Shown piece by piece: positions 1-7,413 of a DNA stretch of 64,000 nucleotides; the stretch's first letter is position 1; each line of letters starts with the position of its first letter. This stretch comes from Photobacterium aquae (GTDB lineage Bacteria; Pseudomonadota; Gammaproteobacteria; Enterobacterales; Vibrionaceae), in NCBI RefSeq assembly GCF_001029445.1, contig NZ_LDOT01000022.1, positions 62,001 to 126,000 of the forward strand, in the 5' to 3' direction. Position numbers and translations under genes: made by a program. The notes beneath the pieces were generated by a model, which worked only from the letters and a program-made list of their open reading frames with translations, ran no database searches and was not told where the DNA came from.

Positions 1-447
1 CAGTGCCTTGAGCGATTTGCTGTTGGTCACACTGATGCCAAGCCCGAACAGGAAGGCCGTGGCAAGGGCGGTCATCACCCCGAACATAGGTGGGATTTCC
101 AGAGAGATAAAGCTAGTTAGCTTATTGGCACTCTCGGTGGCCGCTGCTGCGGGTTCTGAAATACCGGCAATCACCGTGCTGGCAACAATAAACGCGAGGC
201 TACCGGCGAGCAGGGTCGAGCCATAGGACAGGATCACGGTTTTGCCTAGCAATGAGCCAGAGTTCTTAGGCAGACTGGCGATGCCGCTGGTGATGTAAAA
301 AAGGATGATGAGCGGGATAGTGAACCCAATGAGCTGGCCACCGAGCTCTTTGATTGTGAGTAAGGTACGAATGATGGGATCTGGGGCAAAAAAGCCAAGG
401 AGGATACCGATCAATATACCTGCGACGAGCTTGAGTATTAACTTCAT
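1..447 (-). CDS. Dicarboxylate/amino acid:cation symporter (DAACS type), N-terminal part
   Basis: Only the first 149 codons are present; the rest lies beyond the left edge. The protein starts MKLILKLVAGILIGILLGFF, a positively charged start leading into a membrane segment. A Pro-rich second segment (FTIPLIILFYITSGIASL) follows, then a third hydrophobic stretch and a helix ending near TNSKSLKAL. This order is typical of the N-terminal half of sodium- or proton-coupled dicarboxylate/amino acid symporters of the inner membrane. The substrate cannot be inferred, because the substrate-binding half (HP1, TM7, HP2, TM8) is missing. It is divided from grcA, which is also on the minus strand, by a hairpin terminator. 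Confidence 0.75.
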   Translation of the reverse strand, partial: MKLILKLVAGILIGILLGFFAPDPIIRTLLTIKELGGQLIGFTIPLIILFYITSGIASLPKNSGSLLGKTVILSYGSTLLAGSLAFIVASTVIAGISEPAAAATESANKLTSFISLEIPPMFGVMTALATAFLFGLGISVTNSKSLKAL

Positions 448-673
448 GAACTGGCTCCAAATTGTTGTTATTAGATACTTCCATATAGCGTAATTGCCCA
501 GCGGTATTGCAGCAGGTGGTGGGCAACGGAGCCAATATACGCCTGAAAGCATATATCTGCCTATTTTTTGTTCGAAACTGAGAGGTATATATCTGCCTTT
601 GCCATGCTTGTTGATGAGAATGTGAGCAAGGCGAAATAATGCTTTTTATGGCGGGGGGACTTTTGATAGGTAT

Positions 674-703
674 AAAAAAACGGCATCTAAAATGCCGTTT
701 TTT
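674..703. terminator. Terminator downstream of grcA, bidirectional
   Basis: A 9-bp stem (678-686 with 692-700) encloses a 5-nt loop and is flanked by an A run on the left and a T run on the right. It can therefore end transcripts from either side. It lies 25 bp beyond the grcA stop codon. Confidence 0.85.
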
Positions 704-727
704 GTATCACTGAAGCCTAAGGGGGAA

Positions 728-1105
728 TTATAGGCTGTTAGTGAAGGTACGAGCGATAACGTCACGCTGCTGCTCTGTAGTCAGAGAGTTGAAGCGTACA
801 GCGTAGCCAGATACACGGATAGTTAGCTGTGGGTATTTTTCTGGGTGCTTAGCAGCATCTTCCAGAGTCTCACGCTTAAGAACGTTAACGTTCAGGTGCT
901 GACCACCTTCAATCTTTGCAGGTGCTTCGATTGGCAGTTCGCGGTACTCGATGTCGCCAAGTTCTGCAGTTGCAACAACTTGGTCAGCTTCGTAGCCAGC
1001 AGCTGCTGCAACACAACGTGCTTCGTTCTTCTCGCCGTCTAGCAACCAGATTGAGTTTAGTAGGTTGTCGTTTGCTGCTTTAGTGATCTGAATACCTGTA
1101 ATCAT
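728..1105 (-). CDS. grcA: Autonomous glycyl radical cofactor GrcA (YfiD)
   Basis: A 125-residue protein, about the family length. It is a stand-alone copy of the C-terminal glycyl radical domain of pyruvate formate-lyase. The C-terminal [10 protein letters not shown] motif holds the radical glycine at residue 100. In the family, the protein replaces the broken C-terminus of oxygen-damaged pyruvate formate-lyase and so restores anaerobic pyruvate cleavage in the cytoplasm. The start is set by a good Shine-Dalgarno sequence (AAGGAG) just upstream. An FNR box and a matched -10 element upstream (separate entry) fit anaerobic induction. It is a single-gene unit with its own terminator. Confidence 0.97.
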   Translation of the reverse strand: MITGIQITKAANDNLLNSIWLLDGEKNEARCVAAAAGYEADQVVATAELGDIEYRELPIEAPAKIEGGQHLNVNVLKRETLEDAAKHPEKYPQLTIRVSGYAVRFNSLTTEQQRDVIARTFTNSL

Positions 1106-1160
1106 GACTTTCTCCTTTAAGGATGTCGTTAATTTTTTCGATTTTTTTGTCGAGCTGCGT

Positions 1161-1204
1161 ATTATATATCTCGAATGAGCCTATTGTGTATTGATGTAGA
1201 TCAA
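1161..1204 (-). promoter_or_regulatory. FNR-dependent class II promoter of grcA
   Basis: The sequence TTGATGTAGATCAA at 1191-1204 is a perfect FNR palindrome (TTGAT-N4-ATCAA). Read on the minus strand, a TATAAT hexamer lies at 1166-1161. A start site 6-7 bp beyond it would place the FNR box near -41.5, the classic class II activator position. The spacing is measured from sequence; regulation is inferred. Confidence 0.85.
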
Positions 1205-1324
1205 ATTACAACAAAAAACCTTAAATTGTTTAGGGCTGTTTTCTTGAGCTAAGTCAACTAACCATCACATTTCGTGGCTGTTAACTATTATTTTATCGTT
1301 TAAAAAATTTTTGAATGGATCATT

Positions 1325-1342
1325 TGTTGTAAAATTACAACA
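1325..1342. promoter_or_regulatory. Perfect 18-bp palindrome between grcA and nfo
   Basis: TGTTGTAAAATTACAACA is fully self-complementary and lies 107 bp before the nfo start. The half-site TTACAACA recurs at 1206-1213, directly beside the FNR box. The palindrome looks like an operator for a dimeric regulator. I do not recognise the protein. It resembles a HexR site but its half-site spacing is shorter. Confidence 0.5.
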
Positions 1343-1449
1343 TTTATCGGGTGATTTATTCGGTGATGACCACGGAAACTGCGTGTTGGTCGAGCCAAAA
1401 ATGTAGTAAAAACTGTTGGTAATTACCGTACAAGAGAAGAAGTGAAAGT

Positions 1450-2310
1450 ATGAAATTATTAGGCGCACATGTGTCTGCTGCGGGAGGGGTTCATAATGCC
1501 CCGGACAATGCTCGTCAGATAGGGGCGAATGCATTTGCCTTGTTTACCAAAAACCAGCGTCAGTGGGTGGCCAAGCCTCTGACAGAAGATGTTATTGCCG
1601 CTTTTAAGGCGCGCTGCCACTTTTATGGCTTCGGGCCTGAAGCGATTTTGCCGCATGACTCCTACTTGATAAATCTCGGTGCGCCAGAGGCGGACAAGTT
1701 GGAAAAATCCCGTGCTGCCTTTATTGATGAGATGGCGCGCTGCCAGCAGTTGGGACTGACATTGCTGAACTTTCACCCTGGTAGCCACCTGAAGAAAATC
1801 AGTGAGGCGGATTGCCTATCGTTGATTGCCGAATCGATTAACATGGCCCATGCTGCGGTGCCGGATGTTGTGGCGGTGATTGAGAATACGGCCGGTCAAG
1901 GAAGCAATCTTGGCTGGCGCTTCGAACATTTGGCCAGCATTATCGAGCAGGTTGAGGATAAGTCGCGGGTCGGGGTATGTATCGATACCTGTCATACGTT
2001 TGCTGCTGGCTATGATTTGCGGGGCGAAACCGCGACAGATAAAACGTTTGCCGAGTTCGATCAGATTGTAGGGATGAACTACCTGCGCGGCATGCACCTC
2101 AATGACTCTAAAGGGGGGCTGGGCAGCCATCTCGATCGTCACCATAGCCTCGGGGAAGGCGAAATTGGCTGGGACTGTTTCCGCTATCTGATGCAAGACA
2201 GCCGGTTTGACAATATTCCGCTGGTGCTGGAAACCATTAACCCTGATCTATGGCAGCAGGAAATTGCCACCCTGCGTGCTTTTGCTAATGGCTCCGTTGC
2301 CCAGTTATAG
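1450..2310 (+). CDS. nfo: Endonuclease IV (AP endonuclease)
   Basis: A 286-residue TIM-barrel enzyme that nicks DNA 5' to abasic sites and oxidised sugars in base-excision repair. All nine zinc ligands of the family are present at the same numbers as in E. coli Nfo: H69, H109, E145, D179, H182, H216, D229, H231 and E261. The length agrees with the family (E. coli 285). The ATG start opens the family-typical [13 protein letters not shown] and has a purine-rich AGAGAAG stretch upstream. It diverges from grcA. Its neighbour ung acts in the same repair pathway, though a small ORF and a terminator lie between, so they are probably separate transcripts. Confidence 0.98.
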   Translation: MKLLGAHVSAAGGVHNAPDNARQIGANAFALFTKNQRQWVAKPLTEDVIAAFKARCHFYGFGPEAILPHDSYLINLGAPEADKLEKSRAAFIDEMARCQQLGLTLLNFHPGSHLKKISEADCLSLIAESINMAHAAVPDVVAVIENTAGQGSNLGWRFEHLASIIEQVEDKSRVGVCIDTCHTFAAGYDLRGETATDKTFAEFDQIVGMNYLRGMHLNDSKGGLGSHLDRHHSLGEGEIGWDCFRYLMQDSRFDNIPLVLETINPDLWQQEIATLRAFANGSVAQL

Positions 2311-2461
2311 GGCAATAATTTCCCATCTGAGGGAGGGAATCATGGCGGTAGACCGATAAATAACGATTAAATTAATTAAAATCAAGCGCTTGCTGCTTTG
2401 GCACTGTTTTTTCATGGTGTGGGTGGGGACCATGAACATGGCATTCGCCAAGGAGGAGAGC

Positions 2462-2578
2462 ATGAATACAGAAATGTTGATATTTAATTATGGGTTGGCC
2501 CGCCTGCCACAGCCCTACCGTTATAATCAGGGCCGGGGCCATTGGCGTCATCCTGCCGGTACGAGGGTTCGCCGTTAG
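2462..2578 (+). CDS. Small ORF of 38 codons, unrecognised
   Basis: A 38-codon ORF (begins MNTEMLIFNYGLARLPQP) with a very strong Shine-Dalgarno sequence (AAGGAGGAG, 2450-2458) and a hairpin terminator 18 bp beyond its stop. Both argue that it is expressed. The C-terminal part is rich in Arg, His, Gly and Pro. The same frame stays open upstream to 2360 and would encode a signal-peptide-like segment ending in AFA just before KEES, but no ATG or GTG begins that segment; TTG at 2390 is the only usual start there. I recognise no family. It could be a small secreted peptide, a cytoplasmic microprotein or a chance ORF. Confidence 0.4.
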   Translation: MNTEMLIFNYGLARLPQPYRYNQGRGHWRHPAGTRVRR

Positions 2579-2595
2579 GTTCTAGCGAGAAAATG

Positions 2596-2618
2596 AAAGC
2601 GCCTTCGGGCGCTTTTTT
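2596..2618 (+). terminator. Rho-independent terminator after the small ORF
   Basis: The stem AAAGCGCC/GGCGCTTT around a TTCG tetraloop (2604-2607) is followed by a T run. It ends the nfo/small-ORF transcript before ung. Confidence 0.9.
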
Positions 2619-2692
2619 GTGGCGAGCCTGAGTGGGTGCCATCTGGATGGGGCTTGGGTATACTTTCGGTTTTACCCTATTGGAGCTTTTTG

Positions 2693-3373
2693 ATGAGCCA
2701 ACCTTTGACGTGGCAGGCGGTGATTGATGTTGAACGCCGACAGGATTACTTCCAGTCTATTGAGCAATTCGTGGCAGCCGAGCGCGAAGCGGGCAAGGTG
2801 ATTTACCCGTCGGCTGGCGATGTGTTCAGTGCTTTTGATTCTACACCGCTTGATAAAGTGAAAGTGGTTATTCTGGGCCAGGATCCCTACCACGGCCCAG
2901 GCCAGGCTCATGGCTTGAGCTTTTCGGTCCGGCCCGGTGTGAAGACGCCGCCTTCGTTGGCCAATATGTACAAGGAGCTGGCTGTTGATATCGAAGGATT
3001 CTCGATCCCCAATCACGGTTATCTCCAGCAATGGGCCGAACAAGGGGTGCTGTTGCTCAATACGGTGCTGACAGTCGAACAGGGTAAGGCGCATTCTCAT
3101 GCCAAAATTGGCTGGGAGCAGTTTACAGATAGGATCATCGAGGTGATTGACCAGCAATGCGAAGGGGTTATCTTCTTGTTGTGGGGCGCTCATGCCCAGA
3201 AGAAAGGAAAAAAAATCGACCAGAGCCGGCATCACGTCCTGCATTCCGCCCACCCGTCACCGCTCTCCGCTTATAGGGGCTTCTTTGGCTGCAAGCATTT
3301 CTCTCAGGTAAATATGTTGCTTGAGCAGATGAATAAATCCTCAATTGATTGGACGCTAGAGAATATCGCTTAA
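2693..3373 (+). CDS. ung: Uracil-DNA glycosylase, family 1
   Basis: A 226-residue enzyme that removes uracil from DNA. The water-activating loop GQDPYHG holds D64, and [13 protein letters not shown] holds H187; both numbers match E. coli Ung. I chose the ATG at 2693, with GGAG at 2682-2685. A start at 2636 would add 19 residues not seen in the family. The gene sits directly after the terminator that closes the preceding unit, so its promoter must lie within about 75 bp upstream. It is a single gene before the hemerythrin-like ORF. Confidence 0.98.
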   Translation: MSQPLTWQAVIDVERRQDYFQSIEQFVAAEREAGKVIYPSAGDVFSAFDSTPLDKVKVVILGQDPYHGPGQAHGLSFSVRPGVKTPPSLANMYKELAVDIEGFSIPNHGYLQQWAEQGVLLLNTVLTVEQGKAHSHAKIGWEQFTDRIIEVIDQQCEGVIFLLWGAHAQKKGKKIDQSRHHVLHSAHPSPLSAYRGFFGCKHFSQVNMLLEQMNKSSIDWTLENIA

Positions 3374-3489
3374 ATAGCGGGCTCGCATGAATTGTGAGCT
3401 GATTGTTCGTTTGGTAATCAGGATCAATGCAGCATTGCCCCTTTGCTTTTACACTTTCTTTATAAGGAAGCGTTTTGGGAGGGAGTGTA

Positions 3490-4032
3490 ATGATGTTGGA
3501 TATTATTCATGCGGAGCATGGCAATATCGTCAGGCTGCTGGGGATTTTGCAGCACAAGCTGAAATTGATCCGTAACGGTGACGAGGTCGACTATAGCCTG
3601 CTCCGAGATATTGTCGAGTATTTGCAAAGCCATGCCGAACAGTGCCACCATCCTAAAGAGGATGTTCTGTACCACTATTATCAGGCCCACTACGCCGATG
3701 ATAATGGCGCGTTGGCCAGCCTCGAGCAGGAGCACCAACAGTTAGCCGTATTGACTCATGAGTTTGCCGAGCTGGTTGACATGATCCTGATGGATGCGGT
3801 GATCCCGCTGGATATCTTCGCCGATAAGCTCAACGCTTTTGTTGATCGCCAGCGAGCCCATCTGGAATTTGAGGAATGCCAGATATTTCCAATGATACAA
3901 GCCCACTTTACCTCTGCTGACTGGCAGGCCGTTGCCAATGAGTACCAAGAGTGCGGGAGTGACCCGTTATTTGGCAACGAGGTAGCATTGCGTTATCGGA
4001 ATCTGGCAGAGCGCCTGAGAGAGAGTGCCTAG
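3490..4032 (+). CDS. Hemerythrin-like HHE-domain protein
   Basis: A 180-residue, mostly helical protein with metal-ligand candidates in the order expected of HHE proteins: H10 in DIIHAEHGN, H54 and E57 in HHPKED, H82 in LEQEHQQL, and H124 with E128 in RAHLEFEECQIFP. The family binds a non-haem di-iron centre and is linked to oxygen or nitric oxide sensing and to iron-sulfur repair. The exact role here is unknown. The ATG at 3490 follows a GGGAGGGAG Shine-Dalgarno; a second ATG follows directly. It is shorter than YtfE/RIC and lacks that protein's N-terminal ScdA domain. A shared terminator separates it from the convergent DUF3545-like gene. Confidence 0.88.
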   Translation: MMLDIIHAEHGNIVRLLGILQHKLKLIRNGDEVDYSLLRDIVEYLQSHAEQCHHPKEDVLYHYYQAHYADDNGALASLEQEHQQLAVLTHEFAELVDMILMDAVIPLDIFADKLNAFVDRQRAHLEFEECQIFPMIQAHFTSADWQAVANEYQECGSDPLFGNEVALRYRNLAERLRESA

Positions 4033-4064
4033 ATCAGGAAGTGAGCGGAACGCAGAATAAGGAC

Positions 4065-4090
4065 AAAGAGTCGGCATGTGCCGACTCTTT
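4065..4090. terminator. Bidirectional terminator between convergent genes
   Basis: The stem AAAGAGTCGGC/GCCGACTCTTT has a 4-nt loop. It is placed between the hemerythrin-like gene and the DUF3545-like gene, so it can serve both. Confidence 0.8.
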
Positions 4091-4103
4091 TGGTATGGGG
4101 TGA

Positions 4104-4286
4104 TTAAAAATCAATATCCTCGTTGGTCAAATCCCTGAATATATCAATATCTGCGAGTTCACGGCGTAGACGTTGCCTGTCCTTTAGCGCTTCGATTTCT
4201 CGCCATTTGCGTTTTACGGGTTTCTTGCGCGAGCTCCTAGGTTGGATATCGGTATCAAAAATATCATCGAATGCATAACTGTCCAT
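4104..4286 (-). CDS. DUF3545-like small protein
   Basis: A 60-residue acidic-basic-acidic protein that starts MDSYAFDDIFDTD. A strongly basic middle follows (RKKPVKRKWREIEALKDRQR) and the end is acidic (DLTNEDIDF). This layout and the KRKWREIEA core match what I remember of the DUF3545 family of marine gammaproteobacteria, whose function is not known. The ATG at 4286 has a GAGG Shine-Dalgarno 7-8 bp upstream. A longer start at 4328 would add 14 residues unlike the family. The charge pattern suggests nucleic acid or protein contact, but that is only inference. Confidence 0.75.
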   Translation of the reverse strand: MDSYAFDDIFDTDIQPRSSRKKPVKRKWREIEALKDRQRLRRELADIDIFRDLTNEDIDF

Positions 4287-4441
4287 AAAGCACCTCATCC
4301 TTAAAGGTTTAAAACCAGGTTGCCTCAAAAAAACGGGCTGTTGGGGGTGATCCCGCGCATTATCCGTTGGGCGAGATAAGCGCGAAAGGCTTTGCTATTC
4401 ATGCGCTTACTTTCCTTGGTGCCGGCATGCCGTAAATACTC

Positions 4442-4499
4442 CTAACCCTACCTTTTGAGGTAACGTGGACATAACGTTAAATATCACAGGTAGGGTTAG
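4442..4499. repeat. Nested inverted repeat upstream of the symporter gene
   Basis: A 12-bp outer inverted repeat (CTAACCCTACCT at 4442-4453 with its complement at 4488-4499) encloses a second 6-bp repeat (TAACGT 4461-4466 with ACGTTA 4474-4479). No T run follows, so this is not a standard terminator. It could be a protein-binding site, an RNA structure or the remains of a small repeat element. Confidence 0.6.
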
Positions 4500-4621
4500 A
4501 ATAAAATTGAACTGTTTCTCATTTGTTGCCAAGGTATGAATGTTTCATGTGCGTATGTTCACAAAATCGAGCTGGCTGGCCGTGAAGTGGTTATTCGGTA
4601 GGGGAGAATAGAGGGGGACAG

Positions 4622-4771
4622 ATGAGTCAAGGACGCGGTTTTTATAAGCATCTGGCTGATCCTACGAGGCCTATATGGGATATTTGTGAGCTGTGTCTTG
4701 ATTTTTGTGGGTTAAGTTTGCATGATCGTCTGCCATCTGCAGCGCAACTCATGGTTACCGGGAAGCAATAG
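4622..4771 (+). CDS. Possible 49-codon ORF, unrecognised
   Basis: An ORF beginning MSQGRGFYKHLADPTRPIWD, with a GAGGGGG Shine-Dalgarno ending 4 bp before the ATG. It has a Cys cluster (CELCLDFC) at residues 22-29, which could bind metal. It lies alone in a long gap, no terminator follows it, and no family is recognised. A 69-codon ORF without a ribosome binding site overlaps it on the other strand. Chance is a real alternative. Confidence 0.3.
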   Translation: MSQGRGFYKHLADPTRPIWDICELCLDFCGLSLHDRLPSAAQLMVTGKQ

Positions 4772-4978
4772 GTTTGATAGAGACCATCCGGAATTAACAT
4801 AACATCAACAATGTCGCTGTATTGGTAGCGGGAGCTACTGTCATTTACCACATATTAAAACTAAGGTTGTAGTAATTACTCTGTTGCTGTGGCGTTTTTG
4901 CCGGCGCGGTAAGTACTGCTTTTTCTGATTGTCGGGTGGCCGCAGTCAGAATTTCGGTTCATTTTTTGAGGGGTAGAC

Positions 4979-6418
4979 GTGTCAAGCCAGATTAATTTTT
5001 TGAACGATCTGTTATGGGGCTCTGTGCTGATCTACGTGTTGATCGGCGTCGGCGTGTTCTTCACCTGTCGCTTGGGCTTCATCCAGTTTCGCCATTTTGG
5101 CCACATGTTCAGTGTGATGAAAAACAGCCGCAAATCTGACAGTGCCGGGATCTCATCTTTTCAGGCGTTGTGTACCAGCCTGGCCGCGCGTGTCGGAACT
5201 GGTAACATGGCCGGTGTTGCCGTTGCACTGACGCTCGGTGGTCCGGGTGCCATTTTCTGGATGTGGCTGATTGCCATGCTGGGTATGGCGACGGCATTTG
5301 CAGAAAGCGCCCTTGCACAGTTGTACAAGACTCGCGATGACGAGGGCAACTACCGTGGTGGCCCTGCCTACTATATGGAAAAAGGCTTGGGCATGCGCTG
5401 GATGGGGGTTGTGTTCTCCATCTTCCTGATCATTGCCTTTGGGTTGGTATTCAACTCGGTACAGGCGAATTCCATCACGCAGGCGATGAATGTTGCCTTT
5501 GGCTGGAACCCTTTGTACGTGGGTATCGCATTGGTATTGATGACCGGCACGATTATCTTCGGAGGTCTGCGCGCCGTTGCCCGTACCGCTGAGATCCTGG
5601 TGCCAGCAATGGCCCTGTGCTATTTGCTGCTGGCCCTGTTCATTGTGTTTACGAATCTGGAAAAACTGCCAGATGTTATCGGTATGATCTTCCGCAGTGC
5701 GTTTGGCTTGGAAGAGGCCGCGTCTGGTGCTTTGGGCTACACCATTGCCCAAGGCATGATCAATGGCCTGAAACGCGGCTTGTTCTCGAACGAGGCCGGT
5801 ATGGGCTCCGCGCCGAACGCGGCAGCGTCAGCGACACCTTATCCGCCACACCCTGCATCACAGGGTTATGTTCAGATGCTAGGCGTGTTCATGGATACGA
5901 TTGTTATCTGCTCGGCGACAGTGGCGATTATCCTGATGTCGGGTGAATACGTGCCGCATGGCGAGGTGACGGGTATTGAGCTGACCCAGCGTGCGCTGAG
6001 TGCGCAGGTTGGCGGTTGGGGTGAAGTATTTATCGCTATTGCGATTTTCTTCTTCGCTTTTACCTCGCTGGTGGCGAACTATTCATATGCCGAGACTAAC
6101 TTGTTGTTCTTGGAGCACAACCACAAAGCAGGCCTGAATGTATTTCGCCTCGTTGTGCTGGGTATGGTGATGTTTGGTGCCTTGGCGGATCTGCCGACGG
6201 TGTGGGCGATGGCGGATGTCTCCATGGGAATGATGGCGCTGATCAACCTGATTGCGATTGTGCTGTTATCAGGTACGGTGGTGAAGCTGGCGAAGGATTA
6301 CAACAAGCAACTCTCGCAGGGCAAAGTGCCGACGTTTGACAGCAATGATTACCCGGAGCTTCATGCCCAGCTTGAAGAAGGGATCTGGGATCGTTCCGAG
6401 CAGTCGGACAACCGTTGA
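4979..6418 (+). CDS. yaaJ: Sodium:alanine symporter, AGCS family
   Basis: A 479-residue inner-membrane carrier with about 10-11 hydrophobic segments. Family signatures are visible: SSFQALCTSLAARVGTGNMAGVA near residues 60-82, RGGPAYYMEKGLG, and GLKRGLFSNEAGMGSAPNAAA near residue 265. AGCS proteins bring in alanine or glycine with sodium ions. The GTG start has a GAGGGG Shine-Dalgarno 4 bp upstream. It sits next to yaaA, as the AGCS gene yaaJ does in E. coli, which supports the symbol; substrate choice was not tested. The C-terminus is hydrophilic and acidic. Confidence 0.92.
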   Translation: MSSQINFLNDLLWGSVLIYVLIGVGVFFTCRLGFIQFRHFGHMFSVMKNSRKSDSAGISSFQALCTSLAARVGTGNMAGVAVALTLGGPGAIFWMWLIAMLGMATAFAESALAQLYKTRDDEGNYRGGPAYYMEKGLGMRWMGVVFSIFLIIAFGLVFNSVQANSITQAMNVAFGWNPLYVGIALVLMTGTIIFGGLRAVARTAEILVPAMALCYLLLALFIVFTNLEKLPDVIGMIFRSAFGLEEAASGALGYTIAQGMINGLKRGLFSNEAGMGSAPNAAASATPYPPHPASQGYVQMLGVFMDTIVICSATVAIILMSGEYVPHGEVTGIELTQRALSAQVGGWGEVFIAIAIFFFAFTSLVANYSYAETNLLFLEHNHKAGLNVFRLVVLGMVMFGALADLPTVWAMADVSMGMMALINLIAIVLLSGTVVKLAKDYNKQLSQGKVPTFDSNDYPELHAQLEEGIWDRSEQSDNR

Positions 6419-6452
6419 TCATCGACGTTTCCGATGGCAATAATAGAAAAAG

Positions 6453-6480
6453 ACCACGCTCACGAGCGTGGTTTTTTTTT
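6453..6480 (+). terminator. Terminator after the AGCS symporter gene
   Basis: The stem ACCACGCT/AGCGTGGT with a CACG loop is followed by a run of nine T. Confidence 0.92.
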
Positions 6481-6533
6481 GCTGGCCTGTTACCATTTTG
6501 GCAAAGCATAAGTTTGCCAAAAGGAATGTTCAG

Positions 6534-7310
6534 ATGTTGATTGTGGTTTCCCCTGCCAAAACCCTTGATTACGAATCGCCGCTGGCGACACAGGAATATA
6601 CTCAGCCTGAGCTGGTCGAGCATTCGGCCGAGCTGATCGATGTCTGCCGCGAGTTGACCCCGGTGGATATTGCTAGCCTGATGAAGGTTAGCGACAAGAT
6701 TGCCGGTCTCAACGCTGCGCGCTTTGCCGAGTGGCAGACAACCTTTACTCCGGACAATGCCCGTCAGGCGATCTTGGCGTTCAAAGGTGATGTGTATACC
6801 GGTCTGGCAGCCGAAACGCTGGACAGTGACGGGTTTGCGTATGCCCAGCAGCACCTGCGGATGCTATCCGGCCTGTACGGCTTGCTCAAGCCGCTGGATC
6901 TGATGCAGCCTTACCGGTTGGAGATGGGCACCAAACTGGCTAACCCACGCGGTAGCAACCTCTATCAGTTCTGGGGCGATATTATTACCGATAAGCTCAA
7001 CGAGGCCCTGGTTGCTCAGGGGGACGATATTCTGATTAACCTGGCATCCAACGAATACTTCAAGTCGGTCAAGCCCAAGAAACTGGCCGGTTCGGTGATC
7101 ACACCTGTCTTCAAGGATTGCAAGAACGGCACCTACAAGGTGATTAGTTTCTATGCCAAGAAAGCGCGTGGCATGATGGCCCGTTATATCATCGATAACC
7201 GTATTTCTTCGGTTGAGGCCCTGAAGGCATTTGATACGGCAGGGTATTATTTTGTACCGGCGGAGTCGACGGCAACAGAGTTGGTGTTCAAGCGCGAAGA
7301 GCAGGCTTGA
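6534..7310 (+). CDS. yaaA: Peroxide stress protein YaaA (DUF328)
   Basis: A 258-residue protein, equal in length to E. coli YaaA. It opens [17 protein letters not shown], the family N-terminus, and holds the conserved NLASNEYFK and [11 protein letters not shown] blocks. In E. coli, YaaA lowers intracellular free iron and protects DNA from Fenton damage during peroxide stress; it also has DNA-binding activity. I chose the ATG at 6534 after AAGGA. The longer start at 6468 would begin inside the preceding terminator. It is followed by a bidirectional terminator shared with the convergent srmB. Confidence 0.95.
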   Translation: MLIVVSPAKTLDYESPLATQEYTQPELVEHSAELIDVCRELTPVDIASLMKVSDKIAGLNAARFAEWQTTFTPDNARQAILAFKGDVYTGLAAETLDSDGFAYAQQHLRMLSGLYGLLKPLDLMQPYRLEMGTKLANPRGSNLYQFWGDIITDKLNEALVAQGDDILINLASNEYFKSVKPKKLAGSVITPVFKDCKNGTYKVISFYAKKARGMMARYIIDNRISSVEALKAFDTAGYYFVPAESTATELVFKREEQA

Positions 7311-7340
7311 TAGCATCGAAGTGATATTGACGAGATAAAA

Positions 7341-7365
7341 AACGGGCTGGATAAACCAGCCCGTT
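7341..7365. terminator. Bidirectional terminator between yaaA and srmB
   Basis: The 10-bp stem AACGGGCTGG/CCAGCCCGTT has an ATAAA loop, A's upstream and T's downstream, and lies between two convergent genes. Confidence 0.85.
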
Positions 7366-7413
7366 TCGTTTTCGATTGTTGTCCGAGTACCGGGTTAGTG
7401 CCGGTATTGCAGA

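Larger units (their letters stand above)
4287..4978. other. Long gap between DUF3545-like gene and symporter
   Basis: This 690-bp stretch holds the nested inverted repeat at 4442-4499 and the weakly supported 49-codon ORF at 4622-4771. No RNA gene or clear sigma-70 promoter was found. The ribosome binding site of the symporter (GAGGGG, 4969-4974) closes it. Confidence 0.5.

Noticed and set aside
1325..1342. A HexR operator
   Set aside because: HexR sites have TGTAA and TTACA separated by about 5 bp; here the gap is 2 bp.
4642..4851. A 69-codon minus-strand ORF opposite the 49-codon ORF
   Set aside because: It needs a GTG start, and no Shine-Dalgarno lies before it. I could not recognise a family.
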